Shown piece after piece: positions 16,368 to 23,983 of a stretch of DNA of 35,797 nucleotides. The notes under the pieces were generated by a model that had not been told where the DNA came from, did not search any database, and worked only from the letters and a program-made list of their open reading frames with translations. Origin of the DNA: Microcaldota archaeon (GTDB lineage: Archaea; Micrarchaeota; Micrarchaeia; Micrarchaeales; Micrarchaeaceae); contig JAJYYB010000003.1 of NCBI GenBank assembly GCA_021801355.1, positions 1 through 35,797 of the forward strand. Direction: 5' to 3'. The position numbers and the translations under genes are program-made. How positions within the stretch are numbered: the stretch's first letter is position 1; each line of letters starts with the position of its first letter.

Positions 16368-16442
16368 TCCAGTGCTGGACAGATAAGATTGGTCAGTATC
16401 TTATAAATTCTTGAGCGTTCAATTACTCCAGTGCTGGACAGA
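16368..16442. promoter_or_regulatory. Bidirectional TATA flanked by two identical 16-bp dyads
   Basis: The sequence TCCAGTGCTGGACAGA occurs exactly twice, at 16368-16383 and 16427-16442, in the same orientation. Its core, TCCAG-TG-CTGGA, is an inverted repeat. Midway lies TTATAAAT (16401-16408), which reads as a TATA box on either strand. Each dyad centre is about 30 bp from the TATA centre, where the start sites for leuS (minus) and the peptidase gene (plus) are expected. This suits an operator pair for one regulator controlling both directions. Confidence 0.6.
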
Positions 16443-16470
16443 GTTCCCTCGGAAAGTTGGTTTATTGGAT

Positions 16471-17340
16471 ATGACGATAAGCATCGCGAGCATAATCGTG
16501 ATAGCGTTTGTGTACATGGTATTCGACGTCTTCAACAGGAGGAACATACCGAACACGATAGTTTACGCATCTTTGGTTTACGCGGTTCTTGTCGCGCTGT
16601 TTTACTTCAATTCCGGCACTCTCGTAAGCTTCATAATAGCAGGCGCAATCGGGCTTGCGGGCTACGCTGTTTACAAGGTAGGGCAGATAGGGGCCGCGGA
16701 CGTGGTGGAGTTCGCAGTACTTTCGCTCCTGATGCCATACCAAGTGATAAGCTACGGAATAGGGGAATCGGCCACGATGCCTTTCATATTCTCTTTGCTT
16801 ATAAACACCGGAATAGCGGCTCTCATCATAGTGCCTCTTTATTACATACCCAAGGGATATTCCAGGGTAAAGGGCGCGCTCAAGATGATAAGCAAGGCGG
16901 ATTTAGCCAAGGCAGTCGTAATAGGCATGACGTATATAATTTTCATTGGATTCCTCGTGATAGTTGTCGGCATAGGATTTCTGCAGTTCCTGCTTCTTGC
17001 ACTGATAATGCTGTCATCGATCGCCATAGTGCTTTTTGAGAGGCTCATAACAAGGGGCATGATAGAGTACGTAAAGCCCGACAAATTCGACAGCGGTGAC
17101 ATAATAGCGCTAAACCTCATGAAGGAATCCGATATAAGGAAAGTCAAGTCAAAAGTGAAGAGCTTCGAGAGGCTGGTGAATGAGGGAATGATAAAAGAGA
17201 TGATAAGGAAGCGCGTCAGTACCAAATTCCCGGTCTACAAGGAGGCCATGCCATTGGCATTGGCGATATTAATAGGTGCGATACTTGCGCTCTACTTTGG
17301 CAATCTACTTATATTCATAATAGCCCCGCCTTTCATTTGA
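16471..17340 (+). CDS. A24-family prepilin/preflagellin-type peptidase
   Basis: A multi-TM aspartic protease of the archaeal FlaK/PibD group, which cleaves class III signal peptides of archaeal pilins, archaellins and some binding proteins at the membrane. The two catalytic aspartates are D19 (F-D-V-F-N-R-R-N-I-P-N) and D77 (I-G-A-A-D-V), matching the family's D...IPN and G-x-x-D signatures. About six TM helices span 1-210. A charged cytoplasmic segment (about 195-260: P-D-K-F-D-S-G-D, K-V-K-S-K-V-K-S-F) separates them from a last TM pair, longer than the minimal family core. I choose the ATG at 16471 because the TATA box at 16401-16408 puts the start of transcription downstream of the alternative TTG at 16411. 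No pilin gene is nearby. Confidence 0.85.
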   Translation: MTISIASIIVIAFVYMVFDVFNRRNIPNTIVYASLVYAVLVALFYFNSGTLVSFIIAGAIGLAGYAVYKVGQIGAADVVEFAVLSLLMPYQVISYGIGESATMPFIFSLLINTGIAALIIVPLYYIPKGYSRVKGALKMISKADLAKAVVIGMTYIIFIGFLVIVVGIGFLQFLLLALIMLSSIAIVLFERLITRGMIEYVKPDKFDSGDIIALNLMKESDIRKVKSKVKSFERLVNEGMIKEMIRKRVSTKFPVYKEAMPLALAILIGAILALYFGNLLIFIIAPPFI

Positions 17341-17356
17341 CTGGAAGCAAGTTTCG

Positions 17357-18253
17357 TTATTTGGAGTCTATCAGGCTCACGAGTTCTTTCTCGTCGGCTA
17401 CTGCGAGAAGCTCCTTCTTCGTAAGCACTGGTATGCCGTTTACCTTGCTGCGTTTTGCCTTTTCCGCTATGAAGAACGGGTAATCATTTTTGAGTAATTC
17501 GGCGAGTTGCTTGTATACCACTGATAGCTTTTCTATGGTCCTTGGATCCATGCATTCGCCCACCTCGTACCTGTTGGAGCGTTTGCCAAGCAGTTCGAAC
17601 GGCGCGCCGCCGAGCTCGATAAATTCCATTTCGAGCTTGTCGTTCAGCTTCTTATAGGCGTATCTCTGCTTGCCTTTTGCCCGTGTGCCAGAAAGCTCGC
17701 CGTATGTTATCCTGTTCTTGAAGAACCTCTCCAGCTTTTCGACATAGTCGCTTGTGGCGTAGGCTTCGTCCTTTTCGTACCTGTAGATGCTGTCCTTTGA
17801 TATGCCCAGCATCTCGGCCAGCTCCCTCATGCTTACGCCGTATAGGGACCGGAGACGCTTTAATGCCTGACCGTCTATCTTGTACCTCGCGCCCATGAAC
17901 TTCTCACGCTGCACCGGCCTGTCACCGCTCACTAGAGTGTATTCGAGCGCGCTTCCCGATATGCACGCCACGCCGTGCCTGTCGAGGCTGGAATCTTCAG
18001 GCAGTTTTACACCCTTGTTCATGTAGCCTATTATGAAGGTTTCTGCATCAAGGAACTCGCCGAGCTTCTTGAGCGCATCGGTCGAGGTCCTGTTTAGCGA
18101 ATCCACGTTCTTTACCACCTTGAGGAGCAGAACAGAGCCGTTCTTCTCTGCCAGTATGTCAAAACACGAGCGGGTATCGGCTACGCTTATCTGGCTGAAT
18201 CCGAGCTTGTCGAGCATGCGGGCGTTACGCCTGACCAGCGACTTCCTGTCCAT
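17357..18253 (-). CDS. Archaeal HTH-type transcriptional regulator with nuclease-like N-domain
   Basis: A 298-residue member of the conserved archaeal family of putative HTH regulators (MJ0586-like). Residues 1-110 form an alpha/beta domain (S-C-F-D-I-L-A-E-K-N-G-S-V-L-L-L-K-V-V-K-N) of restriction-endonuclease-like appearance without an obvious catalytic centre. A Cro/cI-type HTH spans about 125-190: L-K-R-L-R-S-L-Y-G-V-S-M-R-E-L-A-E-M-L-G-I, then S-K-D-S-I-Y-R-Y-E-K. A C-terminal helical part follows. The ATG at 18253 is preceded at about 27 nt by the minus-strand TATA AATAAATACTT, so the mRNA is probably leaderless, and the 46-codon upstream extension is rejected. It diverges from the ribonucleotide reductase gene and shares its TATA element, so it may regulate that gene or itself. 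Confidence 0.82.
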   Translation of the reverse strand: MDRKSLVRRNARMLDKLGFSQISVADTRSCFDILAEKNGSVLLLKVVKNVDSLNRTSTDALKKLGEFLDAETFIIGYMNKGVKLPEDSSLDRHGVACISGSALEYTLVSGDRPVQREKFMGARYKIDGQALKRLRSLYGVSMRELAEMLGISKDSIYRYEKDEAYATSDYVEKLERFFKNRITYGELSGTRAKGKQRYAYKKLNDKLEMEFIELGGAPFELLGKRSNRYEVGECMDPRTIEKLSVVYKQLAELLKNDYPFFIAEKAKRSKVNGIPVLTKKELLAVADEKELVSLIDSK

Positions 18254-18316
18254 GAAAATAATGGCTTGACAAAAGTATTTATTACTGATAATACACCATG
18301 TAATATTGATTACAAG
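18254..18316. promoter_or_regulatory. Shared TATA element between the HTH regulator and nrdJ
   Basis: The AT-rich core AAAGTATTTATTA (about 18272-18284) reads as a TATA box on both strands. On the minus strand it sits about 27 nt from the regulator ATG, predicting a leaderless mRNA. On the plus strand it sits about 35-40 nt before the nrdJ ATG at 18317, giving a leader of roughly 10 nt. Confidence 0.55.
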
Positions 18317-20404
18317 ATGCCAACCAAGATAACCAAGCGCGATGGCAGGGTCGTCAAGTTCGAGCTGCGGAAGATAGCGGATGCAGTGCACAACTCTATG
18401 GGCGATGTAAACGAGGAGGACAAAGACCGTAAAAAGTCAGATCGGATAGCCAAGATTGTATCAAAAAAGGTAGACAAGAAGTTCGCAAAGACCGTTCCAG
18501 GAGTTGAAGACGTGCAGGACCTGGCGGAGGAGACGCTGATGGAGGAGGGTTATCCAAAGGTTGCCAGAAATTATATACTTTACAGGAATTCGCACAGGGA
18601 GGCAAGACTTCTAAAATCAATGATGGGCATAAGCAGTGATGATCTCAAGCTGAGCCCTAATGCGATAAGCGTGCTCAAACGGAGGTACCTCGTAAAAGAC
18701 CAGAACGGAAAGACCGTCGAAACGCCCGCACAGATGTTCGCCAGAGTGGCAAATGCAATATCGAAAGTCGACAAGCTTTACAAGGAAAACGCAGACACTA
18801 GCAGGAGGACATTTTATGATATTATGAGCAATAGGATTTTCTTGCCAAATTCCCCAACGCTCATGAATGCAGGAACCGGATCGAACCAACTCAGCGCATG
18901 CTTCGTCCTGCCTGTGGAGGATTCGCTTGACGGGATTTTCGATGCCGTATACAAGATGGTGAAGATACAACAGACTGGAGGCGGGACAGGGTTCAGCTTC
19001 TCCAGATTGAGGCCTGAAGGTGATTTCGTAAAGACAACGCAGGGCGTCGCTTCTGGCCCTGTTTCTTTTATAAAGGTCTTCAACGCCGCGACTGAAGCGA
19101 TAAAGCAAGGCGGGAAAAGGAGGGGCGCGAATATGGGGATGCTCAGATACGATCACCCTGACATAGAGAAGTTCATAGCTATAAAGCAGGACAAGGATGA
19201 ATTGACAAACTTCAATATATCGGTGAGCAGCGACGACAAATTCATGAAGGCCGTAATAAATGACAGCGCTATAGACCTGATAAACCCGAGGAGCGATGAG
19301 GTTGTGCGCAGCATAAGCGCAAAGATCTTATTCAATCAGATAGTGTCCAATGCGTGGAAGACTGGTGATCCTGGGCTCGTATTCATAGACGAAGTTAACA
19401 GGTTAAATCCTATGAGGAAAGTTGAGTCTATAGAAGCAACAAATCCCTGTGGTGAGCAACCGCTTTTGCCTTATGAGTCATGCAACCTCGGTTCGATAAA
19501 CGTGTCTATGATGGTTAAAAATAATGAGGTTGATTGGGCAATGCTCAGAAACGTGGTTACAGCGGCCGTCCATTTCCTTGACAATGTCATAGACGCGAAC
19601 ACCTACGTATTCAAGGAGATTGATTACAAGACTAAGGCGAACAGGAAGATAGGTCTTGGGATAATGGGCTGGGCGGATATGCTAACGAAACTTGGGATAA
19701 GATACGACAGCAACGACGCGCTGAAACTGGCGGAGCAACTGATGTCAGAAATCCAGAAGACCGCGAAGGAAGCATCGATGAACATAGCGCTTAAGCGCGG
19801 ATCATTCCAGAATTTTGAGCAGAGCACCTTGGCAAAGGATTACAAGGCGATGAGGAATTCTACAGTTACGACGATAGCGCCTACCGGAACGATAAGCATA
19901 ATAGCAAATGTATCGAGCGGGATAGAGCCGCTCTTCGCGATAAGCTACGTAAGGAACGTGATGGAGGGGACCGAACTGTTGGAGGTAAATGGAGTCTTCA
20001 GCGAATACGCCAAAAAGAACGGATTCTACAGCGACGAGTTGATGAACAAGATATCAGTATCTGGTTCGCTGCAGAAAATCGAAGGCATTCCGAGTAAGGC
20101 CAAGGATGTATTCGTCAGCGCATTTGACATCAGCCCTGAATGGCATGTTAAGATGCAGGCGGCCTTCCAGAAGCATGTGGACAATGCAGTTTCCAAGACC
20201 GTAAACCTTCCAAACCAGGCAACTGTTGAGGACATTTACAAAGTTTACATGCTGGCTTACAAGCTGAAATGTAAAGGCGTAACCGTTTACAGGTATGGGA
20301 GCAAGGAAAATCAGGTCCTAAGCATACACCATGGGACTAACGTACCGGTGATAGCGGACTCTGAATACGCTGGCGGATGCCCATATCCGTATTGCGAGCG
20401 CTGA
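18317..20404 (+). CDS. nrdJ: Ribonucleotide reductase, class II (adenosylcobalamin-dependent)
   Basis: Reduces ribonucleotides to deoxyribonucleotides. An N-terminal ATP-cone (about 1-95: K-R-D-G-R-V-V-K-F) provides allosteric control. The ten-stranded barrel shows C195 (Q-L-S-A-C-F-V-L-P) and C389 (E-S-C-N-L-G-S) as the redox pair, and the catalytic N376/C378/E380 in N-P-C-G-E-Q. F-L-P-N-S-P-T-L-M-N-A-G and T-I-A-P-T-G-T-I-S-I are hallmark segments. The P-C-G-E-Q-P-L-L-P-Y form, the absence of a class I small subunit nearby, and the length (695 residues) favour class II. The tail has a C-x4-C (C688/C693) that probably passes electrons to the active site. The start at ATG 18317 begins the ATP-cone; the upstream TTG overlaps the promoter. 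The UbiA gene follows after 12 bp. Confidence 0.9.
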   Translation: MPTKITKRDGRVVKFELRKIADAVHNSMGDVNEEDKDRKKSDRIAKIVSKKVDKKFAKTVPGVEDVQDLAEETLMEEGYPKVARNYILYRNSHREARLLKSMMGISSDDLKLSPNAISVLKRRYLVKDQNGKTVETPAQMFARVANAISKVDKLYKENADTSRRTFYDIMSNRIFLPNSPTLMNAGTGSNQLSACFVLPVEDSLDGIFDAVYKMVKIQQTGGGTGFSFSRLRPEGDFVKTTQGVASGPVSFIKVFNAATEAIKQGGKRRGANMGMLRYDHPDIEKFIAIKQDKDELTNFNISVSSDDKFMKAVINDSAIDLINPRSDEVVRSISAKILFNQIVSNAWKTGDPGLVFIDEVNRLNPMRKVESIEATNPCGEQPLLPYESCNLGSINVSMMVKNNEVDWAMLRNVVTAAVHFLDNVIDANTYVFKEIDYKTKANRKIGLGIMGWADMLTKLGIRYDSNDALKLAEQLMSEIQKTAKEASMNIALKRGSFQNFEQSTLAKDYKAMRNSTVTTIAPTGTISIIANVSSGIEPLFAISYVRNVMEGTELLEVNGVFSEYAKKNGFYSDELMNKISVSGSLQKIEGIPSKAKDVFVSAFDISPEWHVKMQAAFQKHVDNAVSKTVNLPNQATVEDIYKVYMLAYKLKCKGVTVYRYGSKENQVLSIHHGTNVPVIADSEYAGGCPYPYCER

Positions 20405-20410
20405 GGTGAG
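20403..20410 (+). promoter_or_regulatory. Strong Shine-Dalgarno deciding a TTG start
   Basis: GAGGTGAG lies six nucleotides before the TTG at 20417 and overlaps the nrdJ stop region. It is the best ribosome-binding site in the window. It fixes the TTG as the UbiA start and implies translation from the nrdJ transcript. Confidence 0.75.
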
Positions 20411-20416
20411 TCTATA

Positions 20417-21346
20417 TTGAAGAACAAGAAGCGTGACGGCAAGTTTGCAGCGCTGATGAAGCTCACAAGGATAGAGCACAGCATAATGCTCGTGATAGCA
20501 GTGATAGCGGCGGAGCTGGAGACCGCAGGGCTGCTCGGCATCCAGATCCTTTGGATGAGCGAGCAGTACAAGATACTCTTCAGCCTGATAACCCCAATCT
20601 TCCTAAGCATGGCATCCTTCGCGATAAATGACTATTTCGACGTTGAAACCGACCGCGCAAACAAGAGGTTTGACAGGCCGCTGGTTTCCGGCGCGCTTGG
20701 CAGGCAGACCGCTTTGAACGTGGCATTGAGTACTTTCATTCTTGGTGTGGCAGTCAGCTACTTCATAAACTTATCCGCTTTCGTGCTCGCGATAATATTC
20801 GGAGTGCTTGCGTTCCTTTACAGTTATAGGCTGAAGGATACGCTGCTTGTAGGCAACGTGTACATAGCGCTTTCGATGGTGATAGCATTCATATACGGCG
20901 ACTTTGTAGTGTCTGGCAACTTCAACCTTGTGCCAAGCATCGTGATAATATCCATGATAATATTCCTGAGCGGGCTGGCAAGGGAGATACACGGCATGAT
21001 AAGGGATTTCAGGGGGGACGCCAGAGTGAGGCAGATGAAAGGACTGGTGCATTACATAGGGATCAGGAAATCGGCGCTGATATCTCTGGTACTTTATGGC
21101 GAGGCGGTGGCGATAAGCATATTCGTCTTCTTCTTCTACGCCCCGTTCCTCTACAATATATTTTACATAATCCCTATACTGGTAACGGACCTTGCGCTAA
21201 TGTACATTGCATTAGGATACATGGTTCACTTGGACGGTAGCAAATCAGACACCAGATTCTTCGATATGGCCAGAAACATAAGCCTTGGAGCCATGGCGCT
21301 TGCTCTGCTAGCTTTCCTTATAGCACCGCTTACAGCAGCGGTATGA
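20417..21346 (+). CDS. UbiA-family prenyltransferase, probable DGGGP synthase
   Basis: A nine-TM prenyltransferase of 309 residues. The first Asp-rich motif is N-D-Y-F-D-V-E-T-D-R-A-N-K (about 73-85), with R-P-L-V-S-G after it. The second is R-E-I-H-G-M-I-R-D-F-R-G-D (about 189-201). These bind the Mg-diphosphate of the prenyl donor. In archaea the common member is (S)-2,3-di-O-geranylgeranylglyceryl phosphate synthase, which adds the second ether-linked chain of membrane lipids. Length and motif spacing fit, but UbiA paralogues for quinone or heme side chains are alternatives. TTG start with a strong GAGGTGAG site; it lies 12 bp behind nrdJ in one unit and is convergent with the beta-propeller cluster. 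Confidence 0.82.
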   Translation: MKNKKRDGKFAALMKLTRIEHSIMLVIAVIAAELETAGLLGIQILWMSEQYKILFSLITPIFLSMASFAINDYFDVETDRANKRFDRPLVSGALGRQTALNVALSTFILGVAVSYFINLSAFVLAIIFGVLAFLYSYRLKDTLLVGNVYIALSMVIAFIYGDFVVSGNFNLVPSIVIISMIIFLSGLAREIHGMIRDFRGDARVRQMKGLVHYIGIRKSALISLVLYGEAVAISIFVFFFYAPFLYNIFYIIPILVTDLALMYIALGYMVHLDGSKSDTRFFDMARNISLGAMALALLAFLIAPLTAAV

Positions 21347-21381
21347 CTGCTATTTTAATCAAAGCACTATAGCTCTTCTAT

Positions 21382-22437
21382 TTATATGACAGATATCACT
21401 GAAACTGTATCGGATCCGCTATTCGTAACATAAAGACTTTTTACGTTCTGTGCGATTAGGATACTAGATGGGTTGCGCCCAACTTTTATCGTACTTACTA
21501 CGGTATTATTCGATGTGGATATAACAGAAACTGTATTCGAGCCATAATTTGTAACATACGCATATCTACCATCGCTGCTAAAAGCTATTGCAATTGGATT
21601 ATTGCCAACTTGTACTGTGCCTACCACAGTATTATTAGAGGTTGATATAATAGAAACGTCGGGTGTATTCTGCATTTCATAATAGTTTGGTACGTAAACA
21701 TACATTCCATCAGGAGTTATTGCAGGAAATGCTGGCCCGCTTCCTACTTTTATTGTATCGACTACTGTATCGTTCAATGTAGAAACGACAGAAACGTTAT
21801 CAGATGCTAAATTTGTTACGTACAAATAATTATTATTAGGTGAAAGTACCAATCCATTTGGACCCAGACCCATACTTATTGTATTTATTATGGTGCTGTT
21901 CGAGAGCGCTACAATCGAAACGTTGTTTGATACATAATTAGATATATATGCGTACTTGCCATCCGAAGTAATTGCTATTGCAACTGGTATCTTGCCAGCT
22001 TTTATAGTTTTTATTACTGTGTTATTCGAAGTGGATATTATAGATATATTATTTTCATTTACAGTATACGCGTAAGCACCATTCGGTGTAATCGCAATAT
22101 AGGATGGTTCGCTTTTTACACTTATCGTGTTTACTACTGTGTTATTTGCAGTTGATATGACTGAAACCGTGTTTGAGCCGGCATTTGCGACATATAGATA
22201 TTTACCATCTGGTGTAATTGCAAGACCACCAGGGTTATTGCCAACGCTTATATTTTGAATTGTTAAATTTAGCGCATTATTTTTTAATATAGTTGTGGTG
22301 GTAGAGATGTAATATGTGTTATTATCAAAGAAATAAAATACGATAACAGCGATACTTATTACTAATACGAATAATATGCAAACTACAACTTTTTTTGAAT
22401 TATATGCGCCTGTATTTCTAGAAACTTCATCAATCAT
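21382..22437 (-). CDS. Membrane-anchored YVTN beta-propeller surface protein
   Basis: From the ATG at 22437 the product has 351 residues. A short cytoplasmic start is followed by one TM helix (about 16-37: K-K-V-V-V-C-I-L-F-V-L-V-I-S-I) and about seven tandem repeats of roughly 42 residues. Each follows I-x-V-G-x-x-P-x-x-I-A-I-T-P-D-G-K-Y-A-Y-V-T-N-x-x-S-N-T-V-S-V-I-S-T-x-N-N-T-V. This is the YVTN repeat, forming one seven-bladed propeller outside the cell, with many N-x-S/T sites. Such domains occur in archaeal surface-layer proteins and bind ligands or partners; function unknown. An alternative ATG seven codons upstream (22458) is possible. The gene is visibly AT-richer than its UbiA and ribosomal neighbours. 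It is the last gene of the surface cluster. Confidence 0.85.
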   Translation of the reverse strand: MIDEVSRNTGAYNSKKVVVCILFVLVISIAVIVFYFFDNNTYYISTTTTILKNNALNLTIQNISVGNNPGGLAITPDGKYLYVANAGSNTVSVISTANNTVVNTISVKSEPSYIAITPNGAYAYTVNENNISIISTSNNTVIKTIKAGKIPVAIAITSDGKYAYISNYVSNNVSIVALSNSTIINTISMGLGPNGLVLSPNNNYLYVTNLASDNVSVVSTLNDTVVDTIKVGSGPAFPAITPDGMYVYVPNYYEMQNTPDVSIISTSNNTVVGTVQVGNNPIAIAFSSDGRYAYVTNYGSNTVSVISTSNNTVVSTIKVGRNPSSILIAQNVKSLYVTNSGSDTVSVISVI

Positions 22438-22464
22438 ATATATCAACCCGATAAACATTGTGAA

Positions 22465-22825
22465 TCATTTGAAAGGCAGCCCAGTTTCGTTGAACGTGAC
22501 GTTGTAGTTTTCTGGGGCAGCGTTTTTTCCCCCTGTCAAACTTTACAGGGATGTCTTGAGGTTCGCCGGTGAGGTAGAAGGAGTGACGGAACTGTTTGTC
22601 GTGTAGTTCTGGGGCGTTATGACAGTGTAATTGTATGCTCCTTTAGTGCCGTTCTGGAATTTTAATGGCAAGGAAGTTTTGCTTGAAGACGCAGTCAGGC
22701 CCCCTTTGATGCTTACGCCCCATTGCGGAACGCTGCACAAACCTGAGCTAAAATAACAGAATATGCCGGAAAAAATCCAAAACCCGACCAGCGCAACAGT
22801 TTCTGCGAAGGTGATTTGGTATTCG
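22465..22825 (-). pseudogene. Decayed VTFxETGLP surface-domain fragments
   Basis: Two pieces of the domain also present in the large secreted protein at 23984-25960 lie between the propeller genes. At about 22543-22825 the minus strand encodes Y-Q-I-T-F-A-E-T-V, ...V-P-Q-W-G-V-S-I-K-G and Y-N-Y-T-V-I-T-P-Q-N-Y-T, the recognisable order of the domain, in a frame whose only start lies inside the preceding gene. At 22465-22512 a second piece, E-N-Y-N-V-T-F-N-E-T-G-L-P-F-K, ends in a stop. Neither has a plausible start, signal peptide or anchor. They look like relics of a surface gene or of a lost C-terminal domain. Confidence 0.65.
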
Positions 22826-22831
22826 CTAGGC

Positions 22832-23971
22832 TTACGACACGTCTGTCTCTGTCTTAATAATGCGTTTCTTGGACAACCCATCGTAAAGCACCAAAAGTAT
22901 TATTGATATAATTATTACTATAATTGCAATTGTATACTGTAGAGATACAAAGTTGGTATATTTTGTTGGCGCGGATAATACTACAATTCCTGGAGTAAAA
23001 TTTGATGGATATTCATATGAAACGTATACATCGGTTCCATTAGGCATCACTGCTACATCTTCCGGTGAACCTACGCCACTGATTGAATATACTACTGAAT
23101 TATTTGATGTTGATATGATTGAAATCCCGGTGGTAGTTGCTACATATAAATAGTTGCCATCCGGGCTAATTGCAATGCCGGATGGTAACGAACCTAATCT
23201 TATTTTATCAAGCACCGAATTATTAGCGGTTCCAATTATCGTGATGTTATCTTCGGTGGTCACGTATAAAAATTTACCATTAGGATTCATCGTAACTCCA
23301 AAAGGGCAATCACCTACATTATTTATCAAATCTGTGACTGTATTTTTCGGATTGGAGACTATCCAAACGCTACCGTTATTATTTGCACAGTTAGCAAAAT
23401 ATGCGTCTTTTCCATCGAGACTAAATGTAATTTTGTTTGCAGTGGAGATATTTATATTATTTAAAACGGTGTTGTTTGATGTCGAAATAACTGAAACATC
23501 ACTAGTTCCCGCAGCATACAGATATTTACCATCCGGGGTTACAGCAACCCACCACGGTGCATCATTCACGCTGATGTTAGATATAATTTTATCATTGTTG
23601 CTAGAAATTACGGATATGGTATTTGATCCAGATTCTGCAACATAAACGTAGAGCCCATTTGATGAGACAGCGATGCCTTTCGGAAAAGTTTTATCCGGTT
23701 CTCCAACATTAATCGTATTAACTAAAGTATTGTTAGAAGTAGCTATTACTGCCACAGTTGCAAATCTGTCATAAGTAGCATATATGTATTTTCCGTTTGG
23801 AACAATTGCAAGCTCTGAAAGACTAGGTAGCCCGTCACTCGCACCTAGATTTATATTCTTTATCACAGTGGGAGGAGTAATTTGAGTTTTTAGGCTGCTG
23901 AGCGCAGATAGTATCGTCAGTAAAAGTAATACAATGAGCACGGCCAAAGCATATTTAACTAGTTTTTGCAT
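22832..23971 (-). CDS. YVTN beta-propeller surface protein with two TM anchors
   Basis: A 379-residue protein. The N-terminal helix (about 7-27: A-L-A-V-L-I-V-L-L-L-L-T-I-L) acts as signal anchor or signal peptide. About seven YVTN-type repeats span 35-330 (I-A-V-S-S-N-G-L-Y-V-Y-V-A-E-S-G-S-N-T-I-S-V-I-S and similar), then a C-terminal TM helix (about 346-365: I-A-I-I-V-I-I-I-S-I-I-L-L-V-L) and a basic tail (S-K-K-R-I-I-K). A Cys pair occurs in blades 4-5. The repeats are more divergent than in the downstream propeller, so the two are paralogues rather than a fresh duplication. The ATG at 23971 has GGTG about 9 nt upstream and starts 12 bp after the stop of the secreted-protein gene, which suggests co-transcription. 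Ligand unknown. Confidence 0.85.
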   Translation of the reverse strand: MQKLVKYALAVLIVLLLLTILSALSSLKTQITPPTVIKNINLGASDGLPSLSELAIVPNGKYIYATYDRFATVAVIATSNNTLVNTINVGEPDKTFPKGIAVSSNGLYVYVAESGSNTISVISSNNDKIISNISVNDAPWWVAVTPDGKYLYAAGTSDVSVISTSNNTVLNNINISTANKITFSLDGKDAYFANCANNNGSVWIVSNPKNTVTDLINNVGDCPFGVTMNPNGKFLYVTTEDNITIIGTANNSVLDKIRLGSLPSGIAISPDGNYLYVATTTGISIISTSNNSVVYSISGVGSPEDVAVMPNGTDVYVSYEYPSNFTPGIVVLSAPTKYTNFVSLQYTIAIIVIIISIILLVLYDGLSKKRIIKTETDVS

Positions 23972-23983
23972 AATTTACACCAT

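Noticed and set aside
17357-18391. 344-codon version of the HTH regulator
   Set aside because: The first 46 codons cross the promoter, and the TATA box position predicts a start at 18253.
22531-22550. CCCTGT-ACAGGG hairpin as a terminator
   Set aside because: The oligo-T run lies on the wrong side for either transcript direction, and the hairpin overlaps a decayed reading frame.
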